From Rhodothermaceae bacterium (GTDB lineage: Bacteria > Bacteroidota > Rhodothermia > Rhodothermales > JAHEMB01): a DNA stretch of 6,505 bases. Made by a program: the position numbers and the translations under genes. The stretch's first letter is position 1. Every line of letters begins with the position of its first letter. Positions 1 through 5,949 of the stretch are shown in pieces. The stretch covers positions 1-6,505 of the forward strand of contig JAHEMB010000221.1 in NCBI GenBank assembly GCA_024643915.1. Reading direction: 5' to 3'. The notes below the pieces were generated by a model. It was not told the DNA's origin, did no database searches, and was given only the letters and a program-made list of their open reading frames with translations.

Positions 1-260
1 TGGCAGCCAATACAAGTTCTTGTTTCTCCGGGCATATAATTAACGTATGTCCGTTCTCTCTGTATTTCCATATAGTTTTCGTCTATTGCCTCGAAATAAA
101 GATTCTTATTGGCAGGTACGATAAAATGGGCTGAACCGTCATCATGAACAGGCACTACACCATGCAGTACTTTCAATCCCAGAACACTGAACATACTAAT
201 TACCGGAGCTCCGCCGTCCGTCTCCCACATTCTACGCGGAGTGACCAAGAAGGGTCGGTT
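1..260 (-). pseudogene. 5'-truncated fragment of a hydrazine-synthase-alpha-like c-type cytochrome protein
   Basis: Read on the minus strand, the frame from about base 260 to base 3 is open and gives a recognisable family segment. It runs from NRPFLVTPRRMWETDGG through GVVPVHDDGSAHFIVPANK and LYFEAIDENYMEIQR to PGETRTCIGC, where the next bases begin 'ca', as expected for CxxCH. The pattern 'VPV..DGSA.F.VPAN..LYF.A.DE' followed by 'PGE...CIGCH' is typical of the large HZSA-like multidomain proteins, which are exported and bind heme. Those proteins normally carry several hundred residues before this point. Here the frame closes at a stop (303-305) with no ATG upstream of the homologous part; the only ATG (228-230) lies inside it. 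The protein therefore lacks its N-terminal part, while the C-terminal part runs off the window. Base composition is clearly AT-richer than all neighbours, suggesting a transferred piece. A short intact protein using a TTG near 248 cannot be excluded but is unlikely. Confidence 0.62.
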
Positions 261-393
261 GGGTAGGGTTGAAGCCAGCGCCTCAGACCCGCCGGGTTTC
301 TCCTAAGGCCAGACGCTCACATATCAGGAACCTTCCTCCGTCGCCGCGCCGTCTCAGCAGCCGCTCCGGCTCCACCGAACACAGAGCATCGTT

Positions 394-1113
394 GTGCCCG
401 ATTTCACCGCGCGCGTGCGGGGCGAGGAGATGATGGACGACTTCACCATCACCGACGACCGCCTCACGCGCGCCCTCGAAAACCTGCGCTGGACGAACCG
501 CTTGCTCGGCGGCTACGCGGCGTCGCTGGCTGCCCTCGCGCCGTTCTTGCAAGCGCAGGCGGGCCGCCCGGTGCGCGTGCTGGACCTGGGCACCGGCGCA
601 GCGGATTTCCCCGAGCACCTCATCCGCTGGGCTGCCCGGCGCGGCCTCGACGTACGCGTGACCGCCGTGGATGCCAACCCTGCGACAGTCGATTACGCCC
701 GCGCCGCCCTGGATCGGCGACTGCCCCCGGCTTTGCGCCCGCGCGTGGAGGTGATCTGCGCCGACGCCTTCGCCCTGCCCTTCGAGGACGGCGCGTTCGA
801 TGTGGCCCACGCCGCCCTTTTCCTCCACCATTTTCCGCCCGACCAAGCGGCTGCGCTCGTCCGCACGATGGCGCGGGTGGCGCGGCGCAGCCTCGTCGTC
901 AACGACCTGCACCGCCACCCCCTCGCCTACTACGGCATCCGGCTCCTCGGCGCCCTTCTGCCCGTCTCGCCCATGTACCGCCACGACGGACCCCTCTCCG
1001 TCCTGCGCGCCTTCCGCCGCGACGAGCTGGTCGCCCTCGCTGAGGCCGCGGACCTGGACGCTTTCGCGATCCGCTGGCACTGGGCCTTCCGCTGGACGCT
1101 CGCCACCGTTTAG
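394..1113 (+). CDS. Class I SAM-dependent methyltransferase, type III PKS-associated type
   Basis: This 239-residue protein has a Rossmann-fold methyltransferase core. Motif I is DLGTGAAD at residues 64-71. The acidic residue ending strand 2 is D93 (VTAVDANP), the post-II motif is ICADAFALPF around 121-130, and FDVAHAALFLHHF follows at 135-147. The N-terminal signature (EEMMDDFTITDDRLTRAL, then NRLLGGY) and the C-terminal HDGPLSVLRAF resemble methyltransferases that sit between a type III polyketide synthase and a flavoprotein. In that setting the enzyme would O-methylate a phenolic lipid or alkylpyrone; the substrate is inferred only. The start is GTG at 394, chosen because the family-like PDFT..R segment begins there. 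An ATG at 430 has GAGGAG directly against it, too close for a normal ribosome site, and the frame is open back to 307 without an ATG. The FAD oxidoreductase follows after 125 bases on the same strand, so co-transcription is likely. Confidence 0.85.
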   Translation: MPDFTARVRGEEMMDDFTITDDRLTRALENLRWTNRLLGGYAASLAALAPFLQAQAGRPVRVLDLGTGAADFPEHLIRWAARRGLDVRVTAVDANPATVDYARAALDRRLPPALRPRVEVICADAFALPFEDGAFDVAHAALFLHHFPPDQAAALVRTMARVARRSLVVNDLHRHPLAYYGIRLLGALLPVSPMYRHDGPLSVLRAFRRDELVALAEAADLDAFAIRWHWAFRWTLATV

Positions 1114-1191
1114 TTTTTAATTCTCGTGCTTGAGGCCGCTTCGGATGAGCCTTTTCTCATTTCCCCAGAACGAAAGCGAGCGAAGGGAGCG

Positions 1192-1233
1192 TACAAAGAA
1201 CAAAGCACGAAGCACGAAGCACGAAGCACAAAG
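1192..1233 (+). repeat. Tandem heptanucleotide array in front of the oxidoreductase
   Basis: Six uninterrupted 7-base units occupy 1192-1233: tacaaag, aacaaag, cacgaag three times, then cacaaag. A more degenerate 7-base rhythm (units such as gagcgaa) continues upstream to about 1171. The array ends 5 bases before the ATG of the flavoprotein gene, so it fills the position where a ribosome binding site would be. It contains no good Shine-Dalgarno sequence. Copy-number change would alter the leader length but not the coding frame. Function unknown. Confidence 0.9.
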
Positions 1234-1238
1234 CATCT

Positions 1239-2354
1239 ATGACGTACGACGCAGTCATCATCGGCGGGGGGCTGGCGGGGTGCGCGGCGGCCACGCACCT
1301 GGCGCGGCGCGGGCTGGCGGTGCTGCTGCTGGAGAAACAGCGCTACCCCGTGCACAAGCTCTGCGGAGAATTCCTGTCGGTGGAGGTGGCGGCGTCCCTC
1401 GAACGGCTGGGCGTGCTGGCAGCGATCCAGGCAGCCGGCGCCCATCCCATCGACGCCGTGACCGTGACGACGGCGGGCGGGGCCGTCTTCGAAAGCGCCC
1501 TGCCGGGGACGGCCCTCGGCCTGAGCCGCTACCGCCTCGACCCTCTCCTGTTCGACCACGCCCGCCGCCTCGGGGCCGAGGCCCACGACGGCACGGCGGT
1601 GCGCGCCGTGACGGGCAGCCTCGACGATGGCTTCGCGGTGGAGACGGCCGAAGAGACGTTCGCAGCGCGCGTGGTGCTGGGCGCCTACGGCAAGCGCGGC
1701 CTGCTCGACCGTAAGCTCGACCGGCCCTTCCTCAAGAAGAAGGAGCCGTACGTCGCCTTCAAAGCGCATTACGAGGGCGTGTCGATACCGGGGCGGATCG
1801 AGTTGCACGCCTTCCCTGGTGGCTACTGCGGCCTCTCGCACGTCGAAGACGGACGCATCAACGCCTGCTGGATCGCCCACGGGCGCACCCTCCGCGCCGC
1901 CGGCGGCGATGCCGACGTGATGATCGCGCAATCGCTCACGCAGAACGCCGCTCTCGCCCGCCGCTTCGCCGCTATGCGCCGCACCACCGACGGCTTCCTC
2001 GCCCTCAGCCAGATCAGCTTCGACCTCAAGGGCCGCTTCGACGGCGACCTCTGCATGATCGGCGACACGGCAGGCATGATTGCCCCGATGTGCGGCGACG
2101 GCATGGCGATGGCCCTCCGCTCGGCCGAAATGGCCGCCCCCCTGGCTGCCGCGTTCTGCGCGGGCCACCTCGCGCCGGAAGCGTTCCGGCACGACTATAC
2201 CGCCGCCTGGAACCGCGAGTTCAGGCTGCGCCTGCGCCTGGGCCGCTGGATGCACGCCGGCTACGTGCGGCCCGCCGTGGCCCACGCGGGCGTGCGGGCC
2301 GTCGGCGCCGTCCCCCCGCTAGGCCGCTGGCTCATCCGCGCCACGCGAGGGTAA
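1239..2354 (+). CDS. FAD-dependent oxidoreductase (geranylgeranyl reductase / flavin monooxygenase-like)
   Basis: This 371-residue flavoprotein begins with a dinucleotide-binding fold: DAVIIGGGLAG at residues 4-14 with GxGxxG at 9-14, and the ribose-binding acidic residue E32 in LLLEK. The second FAD motif is IGDTAGMIAPMCGDGMAMAL at 274-293, with D276 and G286-D287-G288. An internal GAYGKRGLLDRKL segment (148-160) is typical of the bacterial NAD(P)/FAD oxidoreductases found next to type III polyketide synthases and methyltransferases. Known relatives hydroxylate or otherwise oxidise phenolic rings (SrsC in Streptomyces) or reduce isoprenoids. Oxidation of a polyketide lipid is the favoured inference here because of the upstream methyltransferase. 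There is no signal peptide, so it is probably cytoplasmic or membrane-peripheral. The ATG start directly precedes the FAD motif and leaves no room for a later start. The leader is a heptad repeat with no clear ribosome site. Confidence 0.88.
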   Translation: MTYDAVIIGGGLAGCAAATHLARRGLAVLLLEKQRYPVHKLCGEFLSVEVAASLERLGVLAAIQAAGAHPIDAVTVTTAGGAVFESALPGTALGLSRYRLDPLLFDHARRLGAEAHDGTAVRAVTGSLDDGFAVETAEETFAARVVLGAYGKRGLLDRKLDRPFLKKKEPYVAFKAHYEGVSIPGRIELHAFPGGYCGLSHVEDGRINACWIAHGRTLRAAGGDADVMIAQSLTQNAALARRFAAMRRTTDGFLALSQISFDLKGRFDGDLCMIGDTAGMIAPMCGDGMAMALRSAEMAAPLAAAFCAGHLAPEAFRHDYTAAWNREFRLRLRLGRWMHAGYVRPAVAHAGVRAVGAVPPLGRWLIRATRG

Positions 2355-2399
2355 AGGGGGAGTCGGGGGCGTTGGGGAGTCGAAGATAAAGGGGTAGTC
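2352..2399 (+). repeat. Short direct repeat downstream of the oxidoreductase, 35-base spacing
   Basis: A 13-base sequence, taaaggggNagtc, occurs at 2352-2364 and 2387-2399, identical except at the N. The copies are 35 bases apart, five times seven, which fits the heptad rhythm of the other gaps. The heptamer ggagtcg at 2359-2365 recurs at 3307-3313 just after the PAP2 gene. Individual 7-base units are degenerate here, so this locus is weaker evidence than the arrays at 1192 and 3307. It begins at the stop codon of the flavoprotein gene. Confidence 0.6.
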
Positions 2400-2470
2400 T
2401 TGCGCTTTCAATCCACTGTCCCAATTCGCCGTTGCTAGTACACTGAACATGTAGGCGAGGCGCGGGTTGG

Positions 2471-2477
2471 AGGGAGG
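2471..2477 (+). promoter_or_regulatory. Possible ribosome binding site for the PAP2 gene
   Basis: AGGGAGG lies 13 bases before the TTG at 2491 and 25 before the TTG at 2503. It is the only purine-rich Shine-Dalgarno-like stretch in the gap and supports the upstream starts over the ATG at 2545, though the spacing to 2491 is longer than ideal. Confidence 0.4.
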
Positions 2478-2490
2478 CTGAAATTATAGC

Positions 2491-3306
2491 TTGGGCCTTG
2501 CGTTGAACTACACGACTTCACATTTGCGAAGGCAGACGGCGGGAATGCTCATGGCCGTACTGCTGGCAGCAGGGGGGGCGCCCGCGGCGGTGGGGCAGGT
2601 CGTCTATGAGGACGATCCGTTCCGTTTTGTCAAGTGGCCGGTGGAGGACGCCAAAGCCCTCTGGCAGGGAGCCCGGTCGCGGCAGGCGCTCTATGCAGCC
2701 GGGGTGGGCGGCGTGCTGCTCCTCGCTTCACCCTTCGACGACGACCTGACCGAGCCGATCCGCGACAGCCGCTTCACCTCGCGCCGGGCGGTGCGCGTGT
2801 TCGAGGAAATGGGCAACGTGAAGATGCTGCGCCCTGCAGCCGTCGTCCTCTTCGCCGGCTCCCTCTTCTCCGGCAACACGCGCTTCCAGGACGCCGCCTT
2901 CACTTCCCTCGAAGCCATCGTCTACGCCAACCTCATCACCAACACCCTCAAGCTCGTCACGGGCCGCGCCCGGCCCGAAGAGGACGCCGGACCCACGCGT
3001 TTCCGCCCCTTCTCGAGCGACCGCTCCTTCCCCTCGGGACATGCGACCACGGCTTTCGCCATGACGACGCCGTGGGTGCTCTACTACCCCGGCGCGCTCA
3101 CGCCCGGTCTGCTCCTCTTCGGCGTCAGTGCCGGCTACGCCCGCATCCTCGACGAGAAGCACTGGATAACGGACGTGCTGGCCGGCAGCGCCATCGGCTT
3201 CGCCACCGCCTACTGGCTCACGCGCCGCCACCAGAACCCCGGCGTGCGTCTCCAACTCAGCCCCACCCTCGGCCTCGACCATGTCGGCGTGAAGGTCCGG
3301 TTCTGA
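2491..3306 (+). CDS. Exported PAP2-family phosphatase
   Basis: This protein of up to 271 residues contains the three PAP2 (type 2 phosphatidic acid phosphatase) motifs in order. K154-x6-R161-P162 is in KLVTGRARP, PSGH is at 181-184, and R218-x5-H224-x3-D228 is in ARILDEKHWITD. H184 and H224 are the expected catalytic histidines. Hydrophobic stretches near 68-80, 116-127, 205-217 and 230-242 fit membrane helices. The N-terminus looks like a signal peptide: RR at 13-14, a hydrophobic core LMAVLLAAGGAPAA, and a possible cut before QVVYED. The likely role is dephosphorylation of a lipid phosphate (phosphatidate or undecaprenyl pyrophosphate type) on the outer face of the membrane; the exact substrate cannot be read from sequence. 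The start is uncertain: TTG 2491, TTG 2503, TTG 2524 or ATG 2545. The first three keep the basic residues needed for a signal peptide. The gene lies 136 bases after the flavoprotein and converges with the DUF5715-like gene. Confidence 0.92.
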   Translation: MGLALNYTTSHLRRQTAGMLMAVLLAAGGAPAAVGQVVYEDDPFRFVKWPVEDAKALWQGARSRQALYAAGVGGVLLLASPFDDDLTEPIRDSRFTSRRAVRVFEEMGNVKMLRPAAVVLFAGSLFSGNTRFQDAAFTSLEAIVYANLITNTLKLVTGRARPEEDAGPTRFRPFSSDRSFPSGHATTAFAMTTPWVLYYPGALTPGLLLFGVSAGYARILDEKHWITDVLAGSAIGFATAYWLTRRHQNPGVRLQLSPTLGLDHVGVKVRF

Positions 3307-3400
3307 GGAGTCGAGAGATGAGTGGCGAGTAGCGAAGGGCGAATAGGACGATCGCACCTCTCCCTATTCGCCCTTTACCATTCGCTCTTCGCTACCCGCC
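3307..3400. repeat. Inverted heptad arrays between two convergent genes
   Basis: Nearly the whole gap between the two stop codons is built of 7-base units. The left half (3307-3348) reads ggagtcg, agagatg, agtggcg, agtagcg, aagggcg, aatagga. The right half, on the opposite strand, repeats the same kinds of unit (tagcgaa, gagcgaa, tggtaaa, gggcgaa). The halves are inverted copies, and the right one carries exactly two extra heptads (14 bases) relative to the left. This implies gain or loss of whole units after an inversion or duplication. Confidence 0.82.
3329..3395. terminator. Candidate bidirectional hairpin between convergent genes
   Basis: The heptad arrays form a perfect 13-bp inverted repeat (3335-3347 with 3363-3375, 15-base loop). 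It can extend with an outer 8-bp match (3329-3336 with 3388-3395) if two heptads bulge out. Its place between the PAP2 stop (3306) and the stop of the minus-strand gene (3402) suits a shared transcription stop. There is no run of T after either arm, so a classical intrinsic terminator is not shown. Confidence 0.45.
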
Positions 3401-3401
3401 C

Positions 3402-4292
3402 CTAGAAATGCCGGTCGTCGAGCGGGGGCAGGCGGCGGGTGAGCAGGTCGGTGGCAGCTGGAGGCCCTATCTCGTCGGCGACGGTGAGGTGGTAGACGGG
3501 CTGCTTGCGCTCGTGGATGACCAGCACCTGGCCTTCCCGCTGCATCTCTAGCAGCACCTCGCCGAGGATCGCCTTCAGGCGCGATGGGTAGGCCCGCGCG
3601 AGGCGGTCGTAGCCCGCAGCTACCTGCGCTTCGAGGAGGCTCTGCGAGATGCCGGAGGTCTCGGGCAGCGAATCCTTCGCGGCCGCATACTCGAACCGCT
3701 CGTAATGCACGTCCACCGTGGTGCCGAACTCATGGCTGCTTTTCGTAGCCGCGTTGATGTTGACGCCCTGGAGGGCGCGCTGGTCCTCGCGCGTGCGCGT
3801 GGCCGAAGTGACGACGAAGCGGTACGGCGGCAATCCCTCGGCGCGTAGCTTCTCCTGGAACCGCTGCCCGATGCGCGCCAACAGATTCGCCATGTGGGGC
3901 GTCACGAAGGGCACGCCGTAATCCATCTCCTCCACGCGGTAATACGCCACCCCATCGAGCGGCACCAGCAAATTTTCTTCGACGAGCGTATCCACCGTAT
4001 CGCGGCTCTCGATGCCAGCCACGCCGAGGGATTCGGCTTTCGCCACATGCGCCTTGTTGCGATAAGTGCGCAACGCCTGCAAATCAGTCGGGGTGAGCAG
4101 TTCGACGTCGAGGAAAGCGGCCTCAGCTTGCTCAACGAGTTCGGTCGCGAGGGCCTCGGTCCGCTGCATCACATACGTCTGCATGACGAACGTTACGGTC
4201 ACCGCCACCAGCACTACGAGGGCGCCGGCAGCAACGACGAAACGACGGCGAGGCGGTTGGATCTTCATGCGCTGCTTCCAATTCATCTTCAT
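3402..4292 (-). CDS. Membrane-anchored DUF5715 / M15 (VanY-like) family protein
   Basis: This 296-residue protein has a basic N-terminus (MKMNWKQRMKIQPPRRR), one transmembrane segment at about 18-38, and a long region presumably outside the membrane. The core resembles zinc D-Ala-D-Ala peptidases of the M15/VanY fold. SATRTREDQRAL at 163-174 corresponds to the VanY SGYRSxxxQ region. SSHEFGTTVDVHY at 185-197 supplies candidate zinc ligands H187 and D194, and PVYHLTV at 265-271 supplies a third, H268. By eye, the catalytic Glu of M15 enzymes (E-P-W-H) aligns with Q264, so activity is uncertain. The layout matches what I recall of DUF5715. A role in peptidoglycan trimming or binding is inferred. 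Start codons compete at 4292, 4286 and 4268; no convincing ribosome site is visible, and the first gives the most basic pre-helix segment. The gene lies 161 bases downstream of tsaC on the same strand, so it may share its transcript. Confidence 0.75.
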   Translation of the reverse strand: MKMNWKQRMKIQPPRRRFVVAAGALVVLVAVTVTFVMQTYVMQRTEALATELVEQAEAAFLDVELLTPTDLQALRTYRNKAHVAKAESLGVAGIESRDTVDTLVEENLLVPLDGVAYYRVEEMDYGVPFVTPHMANLLARIGQRFQEKLRAEGLPPYRFVVTSATRTREDQRALQGVNINAATKSSHEFGTTVDVHYERFEYAAAKDSLPETSGISQSLLEAQVAAGYDRLARAYPSRLKAILGEVLLEMQREGQVLVIHERKQPVYHLTVADEIGPPAATDLLTRRLPPLDDRHF

Positions 4293-4399
4293 CTATGAGG
4301 ACGTACTTTCTTTTTCGAGGGCGCCAGCGAAAATGTTTAATGCTTAGGTAGCCGCGGGCGTGCCCAGACAGCGCCATCCTTAACCGGATCTCTTCATTT

Positions 4400-4448
4400 A
4401 GAGCGGTCAGCCGAAAAAGGAAAGCTGAAAGCTGATTGCTGACCGTTA
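4400..4448. repeat. Heptad array with terminal inverted repeat downstream of tsaC
   Basis: Seven-base units run through 4407-4448: tcagccg, aaaaagg, aaagctg twice, attgctg, accgtta. The block is bounded by a perfect 8-bp inverted repeat, cggtcagc at 4404-4411 and gctgaccg at 4438-4445. It could fold into a hairpin just past the tsaC stop codon (minus strand, 4454-4456). It may act as a transcription stop or an RNA-protecting stem between tsaC and the DUF5715-like gene; that role is inferred. Confidence 0.75.
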
Positions 4449-4453
4449 GAGCG

Positions 4454-5401
4454 TCACCCCTGCGCTGCGCGGCGGAGCCGGTCCATGAGGGCCAGCCCCA
4501 AGCCCTCCGGCGGTACCTTTTCGCAGTAGATGGCCTTGATGCCCGCGGCGTCACAGCGGCGGAAGAAGTGGAACAGCTCGCGGGCGTAGGTCTCGACATC
4601 CTGGCAGAGGGTGTGGACGCGGAAGGCGTGCAGTTCGGGCGGTGGGTGGAGGCCGAGGTAGGCCGAGCCTTGGCCGGGCGTGGCCTCCGCCGGATCGTCG
4701 ATGAGGAGGACGCGGGCGCGGGGGGCGTAGTGCCGGTAGCGGGTGCCGGGGCTTCGGGCCGTGTCGGGGGCGTCCGCGTCGGCCAGGCGCGTGGCGGGCA
4801 GCACGGTCTGGAGCCGTTCGAGCGAGACGGCGCCGGGGCGCAGCACGAGTGGGGCCGCGCCCGTACAATCGACCACCGTCGATTCGAGACCGGCCTCGGT
4901 GCGGTCGTCTTGCAAGATGCAGGCGACCCGGCCTTCGAGATCCTCGTAGGCGGCCTGCCAGGTGGTGGGGCTGGGCCGCCCCGACTGGTTGGCCGAGGGC
5001 GCCGCTACAGGCCGCCCACATGCCCTCATGAACGCCTCGGCCACCTCGTGGCGCGGCATCCGCACGCCCACCGTATCGAGCCCGCCTGTGACGACACGGG
5101 GCACGTCGGCATGGCGGGGCAGGATGAGCGTGAGGGGGCCGGGGAAGAAGGCGTCGATGAGCCGTTGCGCCACCTCCGGCACGCGCGCCGCCACCCGGTC
5201 GAGTTGGTCGAGATCGGCAAGATGAACGATGAGCGGGTTGTCGGCGGGCCGCCCTTTGGCCGCAAAAATTTTCCGCACCGCCACCTCACTAAACGCATCA
5301 GCGCCGACGCCGAAGACGGTCTCCGTCGGAAAGGCCACCACCTCGCCCCGGCGGATAAAGGCGGCAGCAACCTGGGGCGCATTGGTGAGCAGGGTATGCA
5401 A
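4454..5401 (-). CDS. tsaC: L-threonylcarbamoyladenylate synthase, Sua5-type with C-terminal domain
   Basis: The enzyme makes threonylcarbamoyl-AMP from threonine, bicarbonate and ATP, the first step of N6-threonylcarbamoyladenosine formation at A37 of ANN-decoding tRNAs. It acts in the cytoplasm with TsaD and its partners. The YrdC domain fills residues 1 to about 195: FPTETVFGVGA at 24-34, the KxR motif K49-G-R51 followed by PADNP, FPGPLTLIL at 86-94, APSANQSG at 134-141 and ESTVVD at 173-178. A linker leads to the Sua5 domain, marked by SPGTRYRHYAP at 217-227. The length (315 residues) is normal for the Sua5 form and longer than single-domain TsaC. The start is TTG at 5399-5401, giving the usual MHTLLTN beginning; no ATG or GTG lies in frame upstream within reach. 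It is divergent from the toxin-antitoxin remnant. Housekeeping gene; identification secure. Confidence 0.95.
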   Translation of the reverse strand: MHTLLTNAPQVAAAFIRRGEVVAFPTETVFGVGADAFSEVAVRKIFAAKGRPADNPLIVHLADLDQLDRVAARVPEVAQRLIDAFFPGPLTLILPRHADVPRVVTGGLDTVGVRMPRHEVAEAFMRACGRPVAAPSANQSGRPSPTTWQAAYEDLEGRVACILQDDRTEAGLESTVVDCTGAAPLVLRPGAVSLERLQTVLPATRLADADAPDTARSPGTRYRHYAPRARVLLIDDPAEATPGQGSAYLGLHPPPELHAFRVHTLCQDVETYARELFHFFRRCDAAGIKAIYCEKVPPEGLGLALMDRLRRAAQG

Positions 5402-5673
5402 ACAGGCGCTCGCTTTTGTAGAAAATCCGGTTACAGCGTATTCTACCCGCGAACGCCCCTCAAGATGCCCGCCCGCTCCATCATATAACCAATTCTTGCT
5501 GATCCGCCCGCCGCGCCCTTTCCGGGTTCGAAAAGCCAGGATCTCAGCAGATCAAGTAGACCAGGCGCAGAAGGAGGTCAGATATCGAGAGCAGTAAACC
5601 TCTCTGTTGCCGATCAGGTCTTTACCCCGCCGATCCATTTCTTTCATGTCTTTATCTCTCTAGAGGCGCACCA
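5402..5673. other. Divergent intergenic region between tsaC and the antitoxin
   Basis: I recognise no gene in these 272 bases. A strong ribosome-site-like AAGGAGGT at 5571-5578 is not followed by a usable start codon. GCCGATC occurs twice exactly 20 bases apart (5609-5615 and 5629-5635), on the same DNA face. A 5-bp inverted repeat, gatct/agatc, with a 4-base loop sits at 5540-5553. The region must hold promoters for both flanking genes, but I see no convincing -35/-10 pair. Confidence 0.5.
5658..5666 (+). promoter_or_regulatory. Ribosome binding site and palindrome in front of the antitoxin
   Basis: AGAGG at 5662-5666 stands 7 bases before the ATG at 5674 and supports that start. It overlaps the perfect 8-bp palindrome CTCTAGAG (5658-5665), which could be an operator half because Phd/YefM antitoxins usually repress their own promoters at palindromes. 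Operator function is speculative. Confidence 0.4.
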
Positions 5674-5949
5674 ATGGCGGCCGTAACGACAGCGAAGGCG
5701 CGGGACAACTTCAGCGACGTCGTCCATCGTGCCGGACAGGAAAAGGAACGGGTTGTGCTGACAGATGATCGAGGCAGGCGGGTCGCAGCAGTCGTTCCTA
5801 TCGAAGATCTGGGGTTGCTCGAAGAGATGGAGCGCGTGGAAGATCAGGCTGACCTGGAGGCGGCTCGCAAGGCTTTGCGTGAAGGCGGGCCTTCCATTCC
5901 CTGGGAAGAGGCCAAACGTATGCTTGCCAAGAATCGAAGCCTAGATTGA
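5674..5949 (+). CDS. Type II antitoxin, Phd/YefM family
   Basis: This 91-residue protein matches the Phd/YefM antitoxin pattern. The N-terminal DNA-binding domain is VTTAKARDNFSDVVHRA (residues 4-20), then ERVVLTDDRGRRVAAVVPIEDL (25-46), where strands and the 'VVP.EDL' end are diagnostic. The acidic helical C-terminus (47-91) ending in GPSIPWEEAKRML is the segment that normally wraps and neutralises a RelE-type toxin. In the family, the protein also represses its own operon together with the toxin. Length is usual and no defects are seen. The cognate toxin should follow within a few bases, but the recognisable toxin reading frame begins 147 bases later and is interrupted, so this antitoxin is probably an orphan. 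It could still regulate its promoter or neutralise a related toxin elsewhere. Confidence 0.9.
   Translation: MAAVTTAKARDNFSDVVHRAGQEKERVVLTDDRGRRVAAVVPIEDLGLLEEMERVEDQADLEAARKALREGGPSIPWEEAKRMLAKNRSLD

Noticed and set aside
306..393. Possible C-terminal remnant of a type III polyketide synthase upstream of the methyltransferase
   Set aside because: None of the three forward frames shows the conserved end of that family; the open frame there has no recognisable motif.
283..1080. Long minus-strand open frame opposite the methyltransferase
   Set aside because: It mirrors a well-supported gene in GC-rich DNA, its translation is low-complexity and rich in G, A, R and E, and it shows no family motif.
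1110..2285. 391-codon minus-strand open frame opposite the flavoprotein gene
   Set aside because: The plus strand has both FAD motifs in order; the antisense translation has composition typical of a GC-rich shadow frame and no recognisable domain.
4436..5488. 350-codon plus-strand open frame over tsaC
   Set aside because: The minus strand encodes a complete Sua5-type enzyme with all motifs, so the longer plus-strand frame is a shadow.
5518..5540. tRNA T-arm-like GGGTTCGAAA, suggesting a tRNA or integration site
   Set aside because: The flanking 5-base arms are not complementary and no acceptor, D or anticodon stem can be formed around it; no integrase is nearby.
5230..5597. Plus-strand frame ending just after the strong ribosome-like site upstream of the antitoxin
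   Set aside because: Most of it overlaps tsaC antisense and the unique tail has no recognisable similarity.
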